This document shows positions 7,580 to 15,020 of a stretch of 64,000 nucleotides of DNA, piece by piece. The position numbers and the translations under genes were made by a program. A model generated the notes under the pieces. The model ran no database searches. It saw only the letters and a program-made list of their open reading frames with translations, and was not told the DNA's origin. Every line of letters begins with the position of its first letter. The first letter of the stretch is position 1. Source of the DNA: Candidatus Zixiibacteriota bacterium (GTDB lineage: Bacteria; Zixibacteria; MSB-5A5; SM23-73-2); assembly GCA_030615745.1 (NCBI GenBank), contig JAUWYR010000005.1:11255-75254 (forward strand). The letters are read 5' to 3'.

Positions 7580-7603
7580 AGTTATGAGCATATGCTCATA
7601 ACT
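7580..7603 (-). promoter_or_regulatory. Perfect 24-bp palindrome, likely operator of the UPF0251 cluster
   Basis: The left arm AGTTATGAGCAT and right arm ATGCTCATAACT are exact reverse complements with no spacer. It sits 17 bases upstream of the UPF0251 start codon, between plausible promoter elements (TTGTTT or TTAGAT around 7610-7625) and the ribosome binding site. Its position fits binding by the regulator encoded immediately downstream. I saw no second perfect copy in the window. Confidence 0.8.
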
Positions 7604-7999
7604 AAATACGGAAACAAATCTAATCTCTTAACATTTTTTTAATTTTTTATTCTAAAAATATTCAAAAAAGACATCGAAAAGCAATTAGAGATAAAGCTAT
7701 GCAATAGGTAAGCATAATTAGTCATTTTGCCTTGATTTTAGGATGCTTCTGGAATAGAAAAATCGTAGCGCAAGGCTTTAGCCTTGCACAAATTACAGAC
7801 TGTAGGAACAACCCTTGTGACTGTCATCTATAATATAAGGTATCCTGCGTTTAACTTCATCTTACCAAGAGGTTAAAAAAATTACTTGATTTTTAAGAGG
7901 GAATAGGATAAAATAAATCAGTAGGACAGATTTAAAATCTGTCTTACTGAAAGAAGGTATATAAAATAGAATTCGTAATTATCCTAAGGAGGAATCATT
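7604..7999. other. Divergent intergenic region with a REP-like hairpin and promoter-like repeat
   Basis: No gene is visible. It carries the promoter side of the minus-strand cluster, a GTAG-footed hairpin at 7765-7787 (GTAGCGCAAGGC, loop TTTA, GCCTTGC) and the promoter-like repeat at 7849-7917. The sequence TAAGGAGGAATCATT before 8000 is the ribosome binding site of the decayed gene at 8000. Confidence 0.6.
7849..7917 (+). repeat. Promoter-like dispersed repeat, copy A
   Basis: One of three copies (others at 10560 and 12029). The shared core is AGGTTAAAAAAAT..ACTTGATTTTT followed by a GA-rich stretch and GGATAAAAT. It reads as a sigma-70 promoter, TTGATT, 17 bases, TAAAAT, pointing to the plus strand. 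The AAAAAT..ATTTTT arms around the -35 also form a small hairpin. In this copy it would drive the gene remnant at 8000. Confidence 0.75.
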
Positions 8000-8599
8000 A
8001 TGAAAAAGAAATTCGACCAGGTGTTCCAGTTTAAGATTACGCTGAAGGATACTAAACCTCCGGTTTGGCGACGAATCCAGGTCCCGGAAACCTATACGTT
8101 TTGGGATCTACATGTTGCCATTCAGGACGCTATGGGCTGGTCAGATTATCATCTCCATCGTTTTGAAATAGTCAATCCTTCTACCGGGATGGAAATTGAG
8201 ATAGGTTTACCAGATGAAGAATTTAATTTTGGGAGAGAAATTCTTTCGAATTAGAAAGAAAAAATAGAAGACTATTTTTCTATGGAAAATAGATTGGCAG
8301 ATTAGACATATGATTTTGGCGATAACTGGGAACACTCAATGAAATTGGAAAAGATAATCCCTCGAGAAAAAAATACAGCCTACCCGAGATGTATCGCTGG
8401 AAAACGAGCATGTCCACCTGAAGATTGCGAAGGAATTAGGAGTTACCAGCGATTGTTAGAGATCATAAGGGATAAAAATCATGAAGAGCACGAACGTATG
8501 ATGGAATGGCTTGGTGGAGAGTTTGACCCGGAATATTTTGATCCAGCGAAAGTCGATTTCAATGACCCCGATACTCGTCGAAAAATTGCTTTTGGATAG
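8000..8599 (+). pseudogene. pRiA4b ORF-3-like protein gene broken by two in-frame TAG codons
   Basis: Frame 8000 reads MKKKFDQVFQFKITLKDTKP..VWRRIQVPETYTFWDLH, the N-terminus of the plasmid pRiA4b ORF-3 family, until TAG at 8252. The same frame continues through a second TAG at 8303, then TYDFGDNWEHSMKLEKI and the C-terminal GKRACPPEDCEG..YQRLLE, ending at 8599. Together 200 codons match the usual length and motif order, so no sequence is missing. Both stops could arise by one base change (for example TGG or TAT to TAG). A functional protein would need amber read-through; other genes here end normally in TAG, so decay is more likely. Confidence 0.85.
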
Positions 8600-8679
8600 A
8601 AGAGGCACATCGCCTAAAAACGAGGCCTGTTAAAAAACCTCCTAAATGGATTTATAGTTGCTTTTTTGCTAAAGCCGGG

Positions 8680-8842
8680 CGAAATGGTCGACATTTCGTT
8701 GTTCATTCGGGAATTGGCCTGTCCGGCCAGGAAATTCCCGAATGTCATGAGGTGCAGGAGATCCCCGGAACGGGTCTTGACGACAATTCCCGCACCAACT
8801 CTTAAACGGTTCGTCAAGTGGTCTGCGACACACTTGACCTAC
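8680..8842. repeat. Hairpin cluster including dispersed GGAACGGG element, copy 1
   Basis: Three units lie in tandem. First CGAAATG/CATTTCG (8680-8698). Then TTCGGGAATT..AATTCCCGAA with a GGCC/GGCC inner stem (8706-8742), joined to a second arm pair GGTGC..GCACC that encloses the conserved core CCCCGGAACGGGTCTTGA (8751-8796). Last GTCAAGTG..CACTTGAC followed by CTAC (8813-8842), a reversed GTAG-footed hairpin. The middle unit recurs at 14913, 23429 and, inverted, 26163. Confidence 0.8.
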
Positions 8843-8867
8843 AAAGGTTTTTGCTTCTTAAAGGTTA

Positions 8868-9737
8868 ATGAAACAAAAATCAACTTTTCTTTTCCTCCTA
8901 CCTTGGATTTTAATCCTTTCCCTGTTCTGGCTTTTTCCTATCATCTATTCTCTGATCTTAAGCTTTACCAGATATTCTGTTTTGACCGGCGAAGCATCCT
9001 GGATAGGCTTTTCAAATTATCTTGAGCTTTTTAAAGACCCTGATTTCTGGACAGCTTTAAAAAACACCACATTCTTTGTGGTGGGGACAATTCCTTTCAC
9101 CACCTTTTTTGCCTTGCTCTTGGCAGTTTTGATCAATCAAAAAATTCCTCTGAAAGGTCTTTTTCGAGCAGGATTTTTTCTGCCATCTATCACCTCCATG
9201 GTTGTGGTTGCGTTGATTTTCACCAACCTTTATGCAAAAGATGGATACATAAACTTCTTATTCCAATTAATAGGATTACCCACCCCGGAAAAAGGATGGC
9301 TTCTATCCGAAAAGACCGCACTTTTATCCATTATGGCTATGGATGTGTGGATGGCAACTGGTTTTTATATGCTTTTGTTTTTAGCAGGCTTGCAGGCAAT
9401 TCCTGAGGAGCTCTATCAGATATCAGATATATTCGGAGCATCGTTTTTTCAAAAGCTTGTGCACATCGTTCTGCCATATATAAGACCAATGATGCTTTTT
9501 GTGATTCTTTTAAACACCATAAAATCCTTTCAAATATTCGTGGAGATATTTGTGATGACCAAAGGGGGACCCCTAAATTCAACTTTAACTATGGTTTATA
9601 TGGTCTATGATACCGGATTGCACAAATTCAGGATGGGATATGCCTCAGCTATAGCCTATGCTTTGTTCTTTATAATCTTTTCCTTTTCTTTTTTGCAGAT
9701 GAAGCTTTTCAGGGTGGGAAAGGCAATAGGTGAATAG
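8868..9737 (+). CDS. Sugar ABC transporter permease, MalF/UgpA type
   Basis: 289 residues with six predicted membrane segments. The first lies at residues 7-30 after a short cytoplasmic start. The EAA cytoplasmic loop that docks on the ATPase is visible as EELYQISDIFGASFFQKLVHIVLP at about 182-205 (quoted here only to mark the site). C-terminal hydrophobic segments complete the fold. It is joined directly to the second permease, which starts at the next base after its stop. No substrate-binding protein or ATPase gene is nearby, so the substrate is unknown and the ATPase must come from elsewhere. AAAGG lies only three bases before the ATG. Confidence 0.92.
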   Translation: MKQKSTFLFLLPWILILSLFWLFPIIYSLILSFTRYSVLTGEASWIGFSNYLELFKDPDFWTALKNTTFFVVGTIPFTTFFALLLAVLINQKIPLKGLFRAGFFLPSITSMVVVALIFTNLYAKDGYINFLFQLIGLPTPEKGWLLSEKTALLSIMAMDVWMATGFYMLLFLAGLQAIPEELYQISDIFGASFFQKLVHIVLPYIRPMMLFVILLNTIKSFQIFVEIFVMTKGGPLNSTLTMVYMVYDTGLHKFRMGYASAIAYALFFIIFSFSFLQMKLFRVGKAIGE

Positions 9738-10556
9738 ATGTCAAAAATACAAAGAATTATAATATTTGTAATCTTATTGATGTTATTAGCTGGAATGCTT
9801 TTCCCTATGTACTGGATGATAAAAACTTCTTTTACCCAAAAGGCTGGCTATGTTGTGGATTTAAAAAACCTTTCCCCTTGGCCCTTGACTCTAAGAAACT
9901 ACAAAGACCTCTGGATGTGGGGACCTTTCTTAAGATATTTTCTTAATAGTCTATTAGTAGCTGTTTTGGTTACCCTGGGAAACTTAATTTTCTGTTTAAT
10001 GGTGGGATATGCATTTGCCAGAAGAAGGTTTTTTTTGAAAAACCTCCTTTTTTTGTCCGTTATCTTCGTGATAATGATACCCGCACATATAATAATCATC
10101 CCACTTTTTCTTCTTATCAAGTTTTTTGGATGGTATGATACTTACTTAGCTTTAATTTTGCCATGGCTTGTTACTCCTTTAGGTGTATTTTTGATGAGGC
10201 AATATATCGAATCTTTGCCAAAAGATTTAGAGGATGCCGCAAGAATTGACGGGGCAGGCGATTTCAAGATACTTTTCTCAATCGTTATGCCCTTGTGTAA
10301 GCCTGCCTTAGCAGTATTAGGTATTCAGGTTTTTCTTGTCAACTGGAACTCATTTTTATTTCCATTTATTCTAACCTCCTCTCAGAAGATGAGAACCCTG
10401 CCTGTGGCATTAGCCCTGTATCAGGGATACCAGACAATCGATTGGCCCCACCTAATGTCAGCATCAACAATTTCAGCCTTACCTGTGATTATCTTATTTT
10501 TATTTTTCCAGCGCCAGATAATCTCAGGATTAACCGCTGGTGCATTAAAAAAATAA
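9738..10556 (+). CDS. Sugar ABC transporter permease, MalG/UgpE type
   Basis: 272 residues, six membrane segments. MKTSFTQ-like periplasmic start (IKTSFTQKAGYV near 30) and the EAA loop ESLPKDLEDAARIDGAGDF near 157-175 mark it as the MalG-type partner of the preceding gene; together they form the heterodimeric membrane channel of a CUT1-class importer. The ATG follows the previous TAG with no gap. Downstream lies promoter-like repeat B and no binding-protein gene. Confidence 0.92.
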   Translation: MSKIQRIIIFVILLMLLAGMLFPMYWMIKTSFTQKAGYVVDLKNLSPWPLTLRNYKDLWMWGPFLRYFLNSLLVAVLVTLGNLIFCLMVGYAFARRRFFLKNLLFLSVIFVIMIPAHIIIIPLFLLIKFFGWYDTYLALILPWLVTPLGVFLMRQYIESLPKDLEDAARIDGAGDFKILFSIVMPLCKPALAVLGIQVFLVNWNSFLFPFILTSSQKMRTLPVALALYQGYQTIDWPHLMSASTISALPVIILFLFFQRQIISGLTAGALKK

Positions 10557-10559
10557 GAA

Positions 10560-10618
10560 GTCATCAAGAGGTTAAAAAAAATCACTTGATTTTTGGGAGG
10601 GAATGAGGTAAAACAGAG
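10560..10618 (+). repeat. Promoter-like dispersed repeat, copy B
   Basis: Matches copies A and C: AAGAGGTTAAAAAAA, then TTGATT, 17 bases, TAAAAC. It points toward the 3' end of the minus-strand toxin gene, so any transcript would run antisense to the toxin-antitoxin operon. Confidence 0.7.
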
Positions 10619-10697
10619 AGAAGAGAAAGATATACCCACGATACTTAGAATATGACACCAGTTTGGAGAAAAAACGAAAGTTATCTCTTTTTTATTT

Positions 10698-11072
10698 TTA
10701 TCCTTTGTAATGTCTTAATATTCTGTTTCTATCCTCACTTTCCTTATCACCCTTGTAATAAATTTCAATTAACTCAATTTTATCCTCTTCTTCAAAATAA
10801 GCATAAATTACCCTGATACCAGACTGAACCCCCTTTCCCTTAAGGGAGCGACACGCAAATTTCAAGCCTTTATAGATTTTGGGGTTTTCAATTTGTAAAT
10901 CTGAAATTTGAACTACGCCTTTATTATCAATCCCTAATTTATGATAAAGATTAAGCTGGTTTTTAATAAACGTTTTTAAGTCATCTTCAAGTGTTTTAAA
11001 TCTTTTGAGAAGTTTTTTAAGGTCCTTCTCAAATTCAGGGAGGCGAGAAACTTCACGAAATATCTTCATCAT
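10698..11072 (-). CDS. RelE/ParE-superfamily toxin-like protein
   Basis: 124 residues, rich in charged residues. FEKDLKKLLKRFKTLEDDL near 14-32, KGLKFACRSLKGKGVQSGIR near 68-87 and RVIYAYFEEEDKIELIEIYYKGD near 87-109 give the alpha-alpha-beta-sheet pattern of RelE/HigB-type mRNA interferase toxins. It overlaps the end of the Panacea antitoxin gene by 20 bases, which is the usual antitoxin-first arrangement. The start could be the second Met. The catalytic residues are not certain from sequence alone. Confidence 0.8.
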   Translation of the reverse strand: MMKIFREVSRLPEFEKDLKKLLKRFKTLEDDLKTFIKNQLNLYHKLGIDNKGVVQISDLQIENPKIYKGLKFACRSLKGKGVQSGIRVIYAYFEEEDKIELIEIYYKGDKESEDRNRILRHYKG

Positions 11073-11841
11073 ATTGTCTTACTGAATAGGCAGAGGTTCG
11101 GTAAAAAACAGACTCATATTCGATAATTTCACCATCTCCTGTTGTCAACCAGGGAACGTCATTGTGGGAATAATCACTTATTTCAGTCGCATTCTTATCA
11201 GAAACTTTATTCAAAACATCATCAATTACCTTAATTTCGTTAGCCTTTAATTTAGAAAGGTCTGCCTCTCTCAAAGGTAAGTATTTGGTTTGCGGATAGT
11301 TGAAATAGGTACTTTCAACTTTTTCTACGTCCTTATCCTTCATTTTCTCAATTATTTTTTTGAATTCTATGGGGGTTGGTCCATATTTGTTCTTAATATA
11401 AGTTGCACCGATCAATTGCTCCTCATATTTTTCATAGTAATCAAAATCAATGAAATAGAGAAGCTTATAGATTACAGTCTCTCCAATATGAGGCTTTGAG
11501 CCAACTTTACTAAGAATGTAAAGTAAAACCTCTTTGAATTTCTCCAAATTTTTTTGAGGGACATTAATCCTAATTTGAGGCTTTCTTTTTCTTTCTTTCT
11601 TACCTTTCTTTAAAATAACCTCAGGTTCCTTTTCCAATTCCAGTAAAGTGTCTACATCAAGATTAAATATCTTTGATAGTTTTATTAGTTCACCAGCCGA
11701 AATTTTCCTTTCTCCTTTCTCTATTTGAGATACTGCCGGGCGTGAAATTCTTAACCTCTGAGCAAGCTTATCCTGAGTAATTCCAGTTTGCTCCCTCAAA
11801 TTTTTTATTCTTTGACCAAGTTTTTTATCAATTTCACTCAT
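11053..11841 (-). CDS. XRE helix-turn-helix plus Panacea (DUF4065/SocA-like) antitoxin
   Basis: 262 residues. An N-terminal XRE DNA-binding domain (residues 8-65: LGQRIKNLREQTGITQDKLAQ, SRPAVSQIEKG) is joined by a Lys-rich linker to a Panacea domain at about 105-250, with YKLLYFIDFDYYEKY, IGATYIKNKYGP and the late SHNDVPW. Panacea domains are hyperpromiscuous antitoxin modules (PanA, established knowledge). Here the partner is the RelE-like gene overlapping its 3' end. AAAGGAG precedes the start, and the promoter contains inverted GGATGTAA repeats, consistent with autorepression. Confidence 0.9.
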   Translation of the reverse strand: MSEIDKKLGQRIKNLREQTGITQDKLAQRLRISRPAVSQIEKGERKISAGELIKLSKIFNLDVDTLLELEKEPEVILKKGKKERKRKPQIRINVPQKNLEKFKEVLLYILSKVGSKPHIGETVIYKLLYFIDFDYYEKYEEQLIGATYIKNKYGPTPIEFKKIIEKMKDKDVEKVESTYFNYPQTKYLPLREADLSKLKANEIKVIDDVLNKVSDKNATEISDYSHNDVPWLTTGDGEIIEYESVFYRTSAYSVRQYDEDIS

Positions 11842-11863
11842 AGCTTTCTCCTTTTTTAATCTC

Positions 11864-11925
11864 TTTTAGTATTATACGTGGATGTAAGATATTTTATCAA
11901 GAGAATGTTTGATTTTTTTACATCC
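11864..11925 (-). promoter_or_regulatory. Promoter of the toxin-antitoxin operon with flanking inverted repeats
   Basis: On the minus strand TTGATA (11900-11895), 18 bases, TATAAT (11876-11871): a near-consensus sigma-70 promoter. An inverted pair, GGATGTAA at 11880-11887 and TTACATCC at 11918-11925 on the plus strand, has one arm inside the spacer and one just upstream of the -35. Such arms would let the XRE antitoxin bind and block RNA polymerase. Confidence 0.75.
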
Positions 11926-12028
11926 TATTTTCCAATCCACATCTAAGCATTCCTTTCTTGCCCGGTCAGATTTTCGGAAATCTATTTAGACTTTTCCTAA
12001 AATGTATAAGGGTTAATAAGTTGCTCTT

Positions 12029-12098
12029 GTTTAACTTCGTCTTTCCAAAAGGTTAAAAAAATCACTTGATTTTTGGGAGGGAATGGGATAAAATAGAG
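12029..12098 (+). repeat. Promoter-like dispersed repeat, copy C
   Basis: The best copy: GTTTAACTTCGTCTTTCCAA, AGGTTAAAAAAATCA, then TTGATT, 17 bases, TAAAAT. It points toward the restriction-modification genes and could be their promoter, about 165 bases before the restriction gene. Confidence 0.75.
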
Positions 12099-12118
12099 TG
12101 GATTAATTTGAAGAAACT

Positions 12119-12161
12119 AAAGAATGATTAAAAGGCTTGCAAGAAAAGATATTTATCCGAA
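12119..12161 (+). repeat. 43-bp direct repeat, left copy flanking the restriction-modification genes
   Basis: Identical at 42 of 43 positions to 13817-13859. It contains an ATG frame reading MIKRLARKDIYPN. After this copy another frame reads ..KYIRHFGYEWVICHFACKEMDE and stops just before the restriction gene, so it looks like the remains of a gene split or duplicated around the module. Confidence 0.85.
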
Positions 12162-12259
12162 CTTGTTCGGATATCCACCCAGATTGGAAATATATCCGAC
12201 ACTTTGGATATGAATGGGTAATATGCCATTTTGCCTGTAAAGAAATGGATGAATAAATA

Positions 12260-12892
12260 ATGTCCAGCAGATTGATAGAAATATTTGAAGATGAAAAACT
12301 TGTAGAGAAAATCAAAAGACGCTTGCCTTATCTATTTCAGCTTGCAGAATTAGAGAGTTCAAGAGCAGGTAAAATCGGAATGGAGGTGGGTTCGGTTCGT
12401 GAAAGGATAATAGTTGCTCTGCTTATTTATAAATTTGGTGAAGCAAATGTGGAGACTGAGATTCCTATAACTGAGCCAGAGGTGGATGCAAAATTATTTG
12501 AAGCACCGGTATCCATTAAGACGATTACAGGTAAAGGTTTTAGTGGAGTCAAAATTATATGGACTGTTGATGCTCAAAAAGCAAAAGAATTTCGGGGAAA
12601 TTATTATCCTAAGTGTGATATTTTGCTTATACAAATCAACTGGAATGACATTGGTGGATTTTATTATATCCCATTAGAAGTTCAGAAAGGACTTTTTGAT
12701 AAAATAGGTAGACAAAATTATATTAAACTTCCTAAACCTGGGACAAATCCCAGAGGCGTTGAAATTACTAAAGAAGCACTGTTAAGTTTAGTTAAAGATA
12801 TCGAGTCCAAGAGTATTAGAATAAATTGGCAAAGGACAAGAATAGATCTCAACCCATATAAAAGGTGGGTTGACCTCTGGAGGGAGGATTGA
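12260..12892 (+). CDS. ThaI-family type II restriction endonuclease
   Basis: 210 residues. LFQLAELESSRAGKIGMEVG, VRERIIVALLIYKFG and ITEPEVDAKLFEAPVSIKTI match my recollection of the ThaI family (Thermoplasma acidophilum enzyme, CGCG). The series E..(VGSVRE), EVD and SIK gives a PD-(D/E)XK-like catalytic site. The ATG follows a short leader. The methyltransferase begins one base after this stop, the classic arrangement for a restriction-modification pair. Specificity is inferred from the family only. Confidence 0.85.
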   Translation: MSSRLIEIFEDEKLVEKIKRRLPYLFQLAELESSRAGKIGMEVGSVRERIIVALLIYKFGEANVETEIPITEPEVDAKLFEAPVSIKTITGKGFSGVKIIWTVDAQKAKEFRGNYYPKCDILLIQINWNDIGGFYYIPLEVQKGLFDKIGRQNYIKLPKPGTNPRGVEITKEALLSLVKDIESKSIRINWQRTRIDLNPYKRWVDLWRED

Positions 12893-12893
12893 A

Positions 12894-13829
12894 ATGGGGT
12901 TTAATCGAAGAAAAAAGGGTACAAAAACAAGTGCTTTTGGTTCTCCAGGAAGAATCAATCATGACTCCACCTCATTTTATAAAAGTAGATTATATGAGGG
13001 ATTACCTAAGGAAAAGGTAGTCAAGTATGTAGAAAATTCTATACCAACTAAGTTTCTGGATAAAATTTTTTGTAAAACAAGTGAAAGAATGGAAGAATTA
13101 CCAGATAATAGCGTTCATCTGATGGTGACCTCTCCTCCTTACAATGTAGGAAAAGAGTATGATGAGAATCTAACCTTAAATGAGTACAGAGCTTTTTTGA
13201 AAAGGGTATGGAGTGAAGTTAAAAGGGTTCTTGTTCCGGGTGGAAGGGCATGCATAAATATTGCTAATCTTGGAAGAAAGCCATACATTCCGCTACATGC
13301 CTTTATTGTCGAGGACCTGCTTGATTTAGATTTCTTGATGCGTGGCGAGATTATCTGGAATAAAGCCTCAAGCGGTAGTCCATCAACTGCTTGGGGTAGC
13401 TGGTTAACTGCTAAAAACCCGACATTGAGAGATATTCATGAATATATTTTGGTCTTCTCTAAAGGTATGTTTACAAGAGGAGATACCAGAAGAAAAAGCA
13501 CAATTTCTAAGAAAGAATTCCTTGAGTTCACGAAAAGCGTCTGGAGTTTTTCCGCAGAGCCGGCAACAAAAGTGGGGCATCCTGCTCCATTTCCAGTAGA
13601 GTTGCCTTACAGACTGATTCAACTTTACACTTTTGAGGGTGAGATTATTCTTGACCCATTTATGGGAAGCGGGCAGTCTGCTATTGCCGCGATAAAAACC
13701 CAACGCCATTATGTAGGATATGACACAAATGAAGAATATGTGAAATTAGCAAAGAGGCGTATTAAAGAGTTTTCTATAAATTTTAATGCTCCCAAGTTAT
13801 TTGAATTTGAAGGGAAAAAGAATGATTAA
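12894..13829 (+). CDS. Type II DNA methyltransferase, TSPPY (N4-cytosine-type) class
   Basis: Catalytic motif IV is TSPPYN at about residue 75 and the SAM-binding motif I, DPFMGSGQSAIAAI, comes late at about 265, so motif order is beta-class. S/T-PPY is the signature of N4-cytosine methylases, which fits a GC-only site such as CGCG. I place the start at ATG 12894, after GGGAGG at a six-base spacing, instead of the TTG eight codons upstream. Its last codons (AAGAATGATTAA) lie in the right-hand 43-bp direct repeat. Confidence 0.9.
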   Translation: MGFNRRKKGTKTSAFGSPGRINHDSTSFYKSRLYEGLPKEKVVKYVENSIPTKFLDKIFCKTSERMEELPDNSVHLMVTSPPYNVGKEYDENLTLNEYRAFLKRVWSEVKRVLVPGGRACINIANLGRKPYIPLHAFIVEDLLDLDFLMRGEIIWNKASSGSPSTAWGSWLTAKNPTLRDIHEYILVFSKGMFTRGDTRRKSTISKKEFLEFTKSVWSFSAEPATKVGHPAPFPVELPYRLIQLYTFEGEIILDPFMGSGQSAIAAIKTQRHYVGYDTNEEYVKLAKRRIKEFSINFNAPKLFEFEGKKND

Positions 13830-13859
13830 GAGGCTTGCAAGAAAAGATATTTATCCGAA
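13817..13859 (+). repeat. 43-bp direct repeat, right copy
   Basis: Begins inside the last codons of the methyltransferase and repeats 12119-12161 with one mismatch. The internal ATG frame reads MIKRLARKDIYPNNFWYK and stops. Direct repeats on both sides of a restriction-modification pair suggest insertion by duplication, or a site at which the module can be lost by recombination. Confidence 0.85.
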
Positions 13860-13918
13860 TAATTTCTGGTATAAATGAGTTATATAGGATTACATCCTTA
13901 GAAATGAAGGGGAGTTAG

Positions 13919-14794
13919 ATGATACTTTTTTCACAACGACATAGTGAAGCAATAGAAAATAAAAAACTGACCTTATCCATCTCCAAAAAGATCAGGCAAA
14001 AAATAATTTATTGTATGCAAAGGTTTAATAGATGGTATGGATATGACGAACAAGACTCAATATTTTACGACGATCTGAAAAAATGCCTTCTTGAAAATTA
14101 CGGAGAAACATCACTTAAGGCATATGTTGATGATGTTTTCAAGGATACAGACAAAATTGAAGAATTCATTCTTGGGACCAAGCCTGAATATGTGCTTGAT
14201 ACAATTGAACTGTATGTTACTCTTATTGATAAACCAGGTCAAAAAACAAATTTCCAAAAGGAGTGCAATCAAATTTTCAAATCAGAAAACTCCCCGGTCA
14301 GAATTCTTGACGGCTATATAATCAAGTTAGACTCCGTTTTTTTAGAAAGTGAGATTCTAAACAAGGCGTACGAACTCCTCAAAGATAGTCATTTTGAGAA
14401 AGCTTGCAGGGATTTTCTTAACGCAAGAAACAATCTCACTACAGGGGATTATTCCGGGACAATTATTGAGGCAAATAACGCAATTGAGAGTACCTTAAAG
14501 AAAGTCCTCGATAAAGAAAAGGGAGATCAAGGAAATTTGAAAAAGTGGTTAATGAAATCAGGGATCATACCTGATTATTTTCAAGGATTCTGTGAACATT
14601 TTGAAGGCTTGCTCCAATCTGCTTTTACAATAGCAAATGAATCGTCACGGCATGGGAAAAAAGAAATTCCCGATAAGAGGAATGAAGTCAATTATGCAGT
14701 CGCTTCTTTCTTCTTACACCTAGCGGGTTCTTTGATCGTTTTCTTTATGGAAAGGTATCAAGAAAATTTGCCAGAAGAGGAATTACCTTTTTGA
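13919..14794 (+). CDS. AbiJ-like abortive-infection protein (HEPN-type C-terminus)
   Basis: 291 residues, mostly helical. The N-terminal part (MILFSQRHSEAIENK.., FNRWYGYDEQDS near 37-50) resembles AbiJ N-terminal domains. The C-terminal half has DYSGTIIEANNAIESTLKKVL near 180, then ESSRHGKKEI..NEVNYAVASFFLHLAGSL near 237-270, the pattern of the abortive-infection C-terminal domain related to HEPN RNases. It lies 90 bases after the methyltransferase on the same strand. I infer a phage-defence role; the trigger and target are unknown. Confidence 0.75.
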   Translation: MILFSQRHSEAIENKKLTLSISKKIRQKIIYCMQRFNRWYGYDEQDSIFYDDLKKCLLENYGETSLKAYVDDVFKDTDKIEEFILGTKPEYVLDTIELYVTLIDKPGQKTNFQKECNQIFKSENSPVRILDGYIIKLDSVFLESEILNKAYELLKDSHFEKACRDFLNARNNLTTGDYSGTIIEANNAIESTLKKVLDKEKGDQGNLKKWLMKSGIIPDYFQGFCEHFEGLLQSAFTIANESSRHGKKEIPDKRNEVNYAVASFFLHLAGSLIVFFMERYQENLPEEELPF

Positions 14795-14912
14795 TGAAGG
14801 CACGATTTTACAAAACTGCGCGTTTGTTATTCATTTTGCTCAAAGTAGAAACTCCAATTTTAAGCATCAAAGTAAAACATAAGAAAGCTGACTTTAGGAC
14901 GTTTCAAGAATA

Positions 14913-15008
14913 GAAATTCCCGAATGCGTTATTAGGTGCGGGAAATCCCCGGAACGGGTCTTGAGACAATTCCCGCACCAACTAAAAAAAGTAAAGCTGA
15001 AGCTTTAC
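14913..15008. repeat. Dispersed GGAACGGG element, copy 2, plus hairpin
   Basis: A shortened copy: AAATTCCCGAATGCG, then GGTGCGGGAAAT, core CCCCGGAACGGGTCTTGA, and ATTCCCGCACC closing the stem (14935-14979). A second hairpin GTAAAGCT/AGCTTTAC (14991-15008) follows. The region 14795-15020 has no gene. Confidence 0.8.
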
Positions 15009-15020
15009 ACTCCAAAGATG

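Noticed and set aside
8000-8599. Stop codon reassignment of TAG
   Set aside because: Intact genes here, such as the permease at 8868, end in TAG, and a standard prfA gene is present.
8614-8817. 67-aa minus-strand ORF, and the similar 23261-23602 ORF, sharing a VGAGIVVKTRSG-like phrase
   Set aside because: The shared peptide is only the translation of the dispersed GGAACGGG hairpin element, not a protein family.
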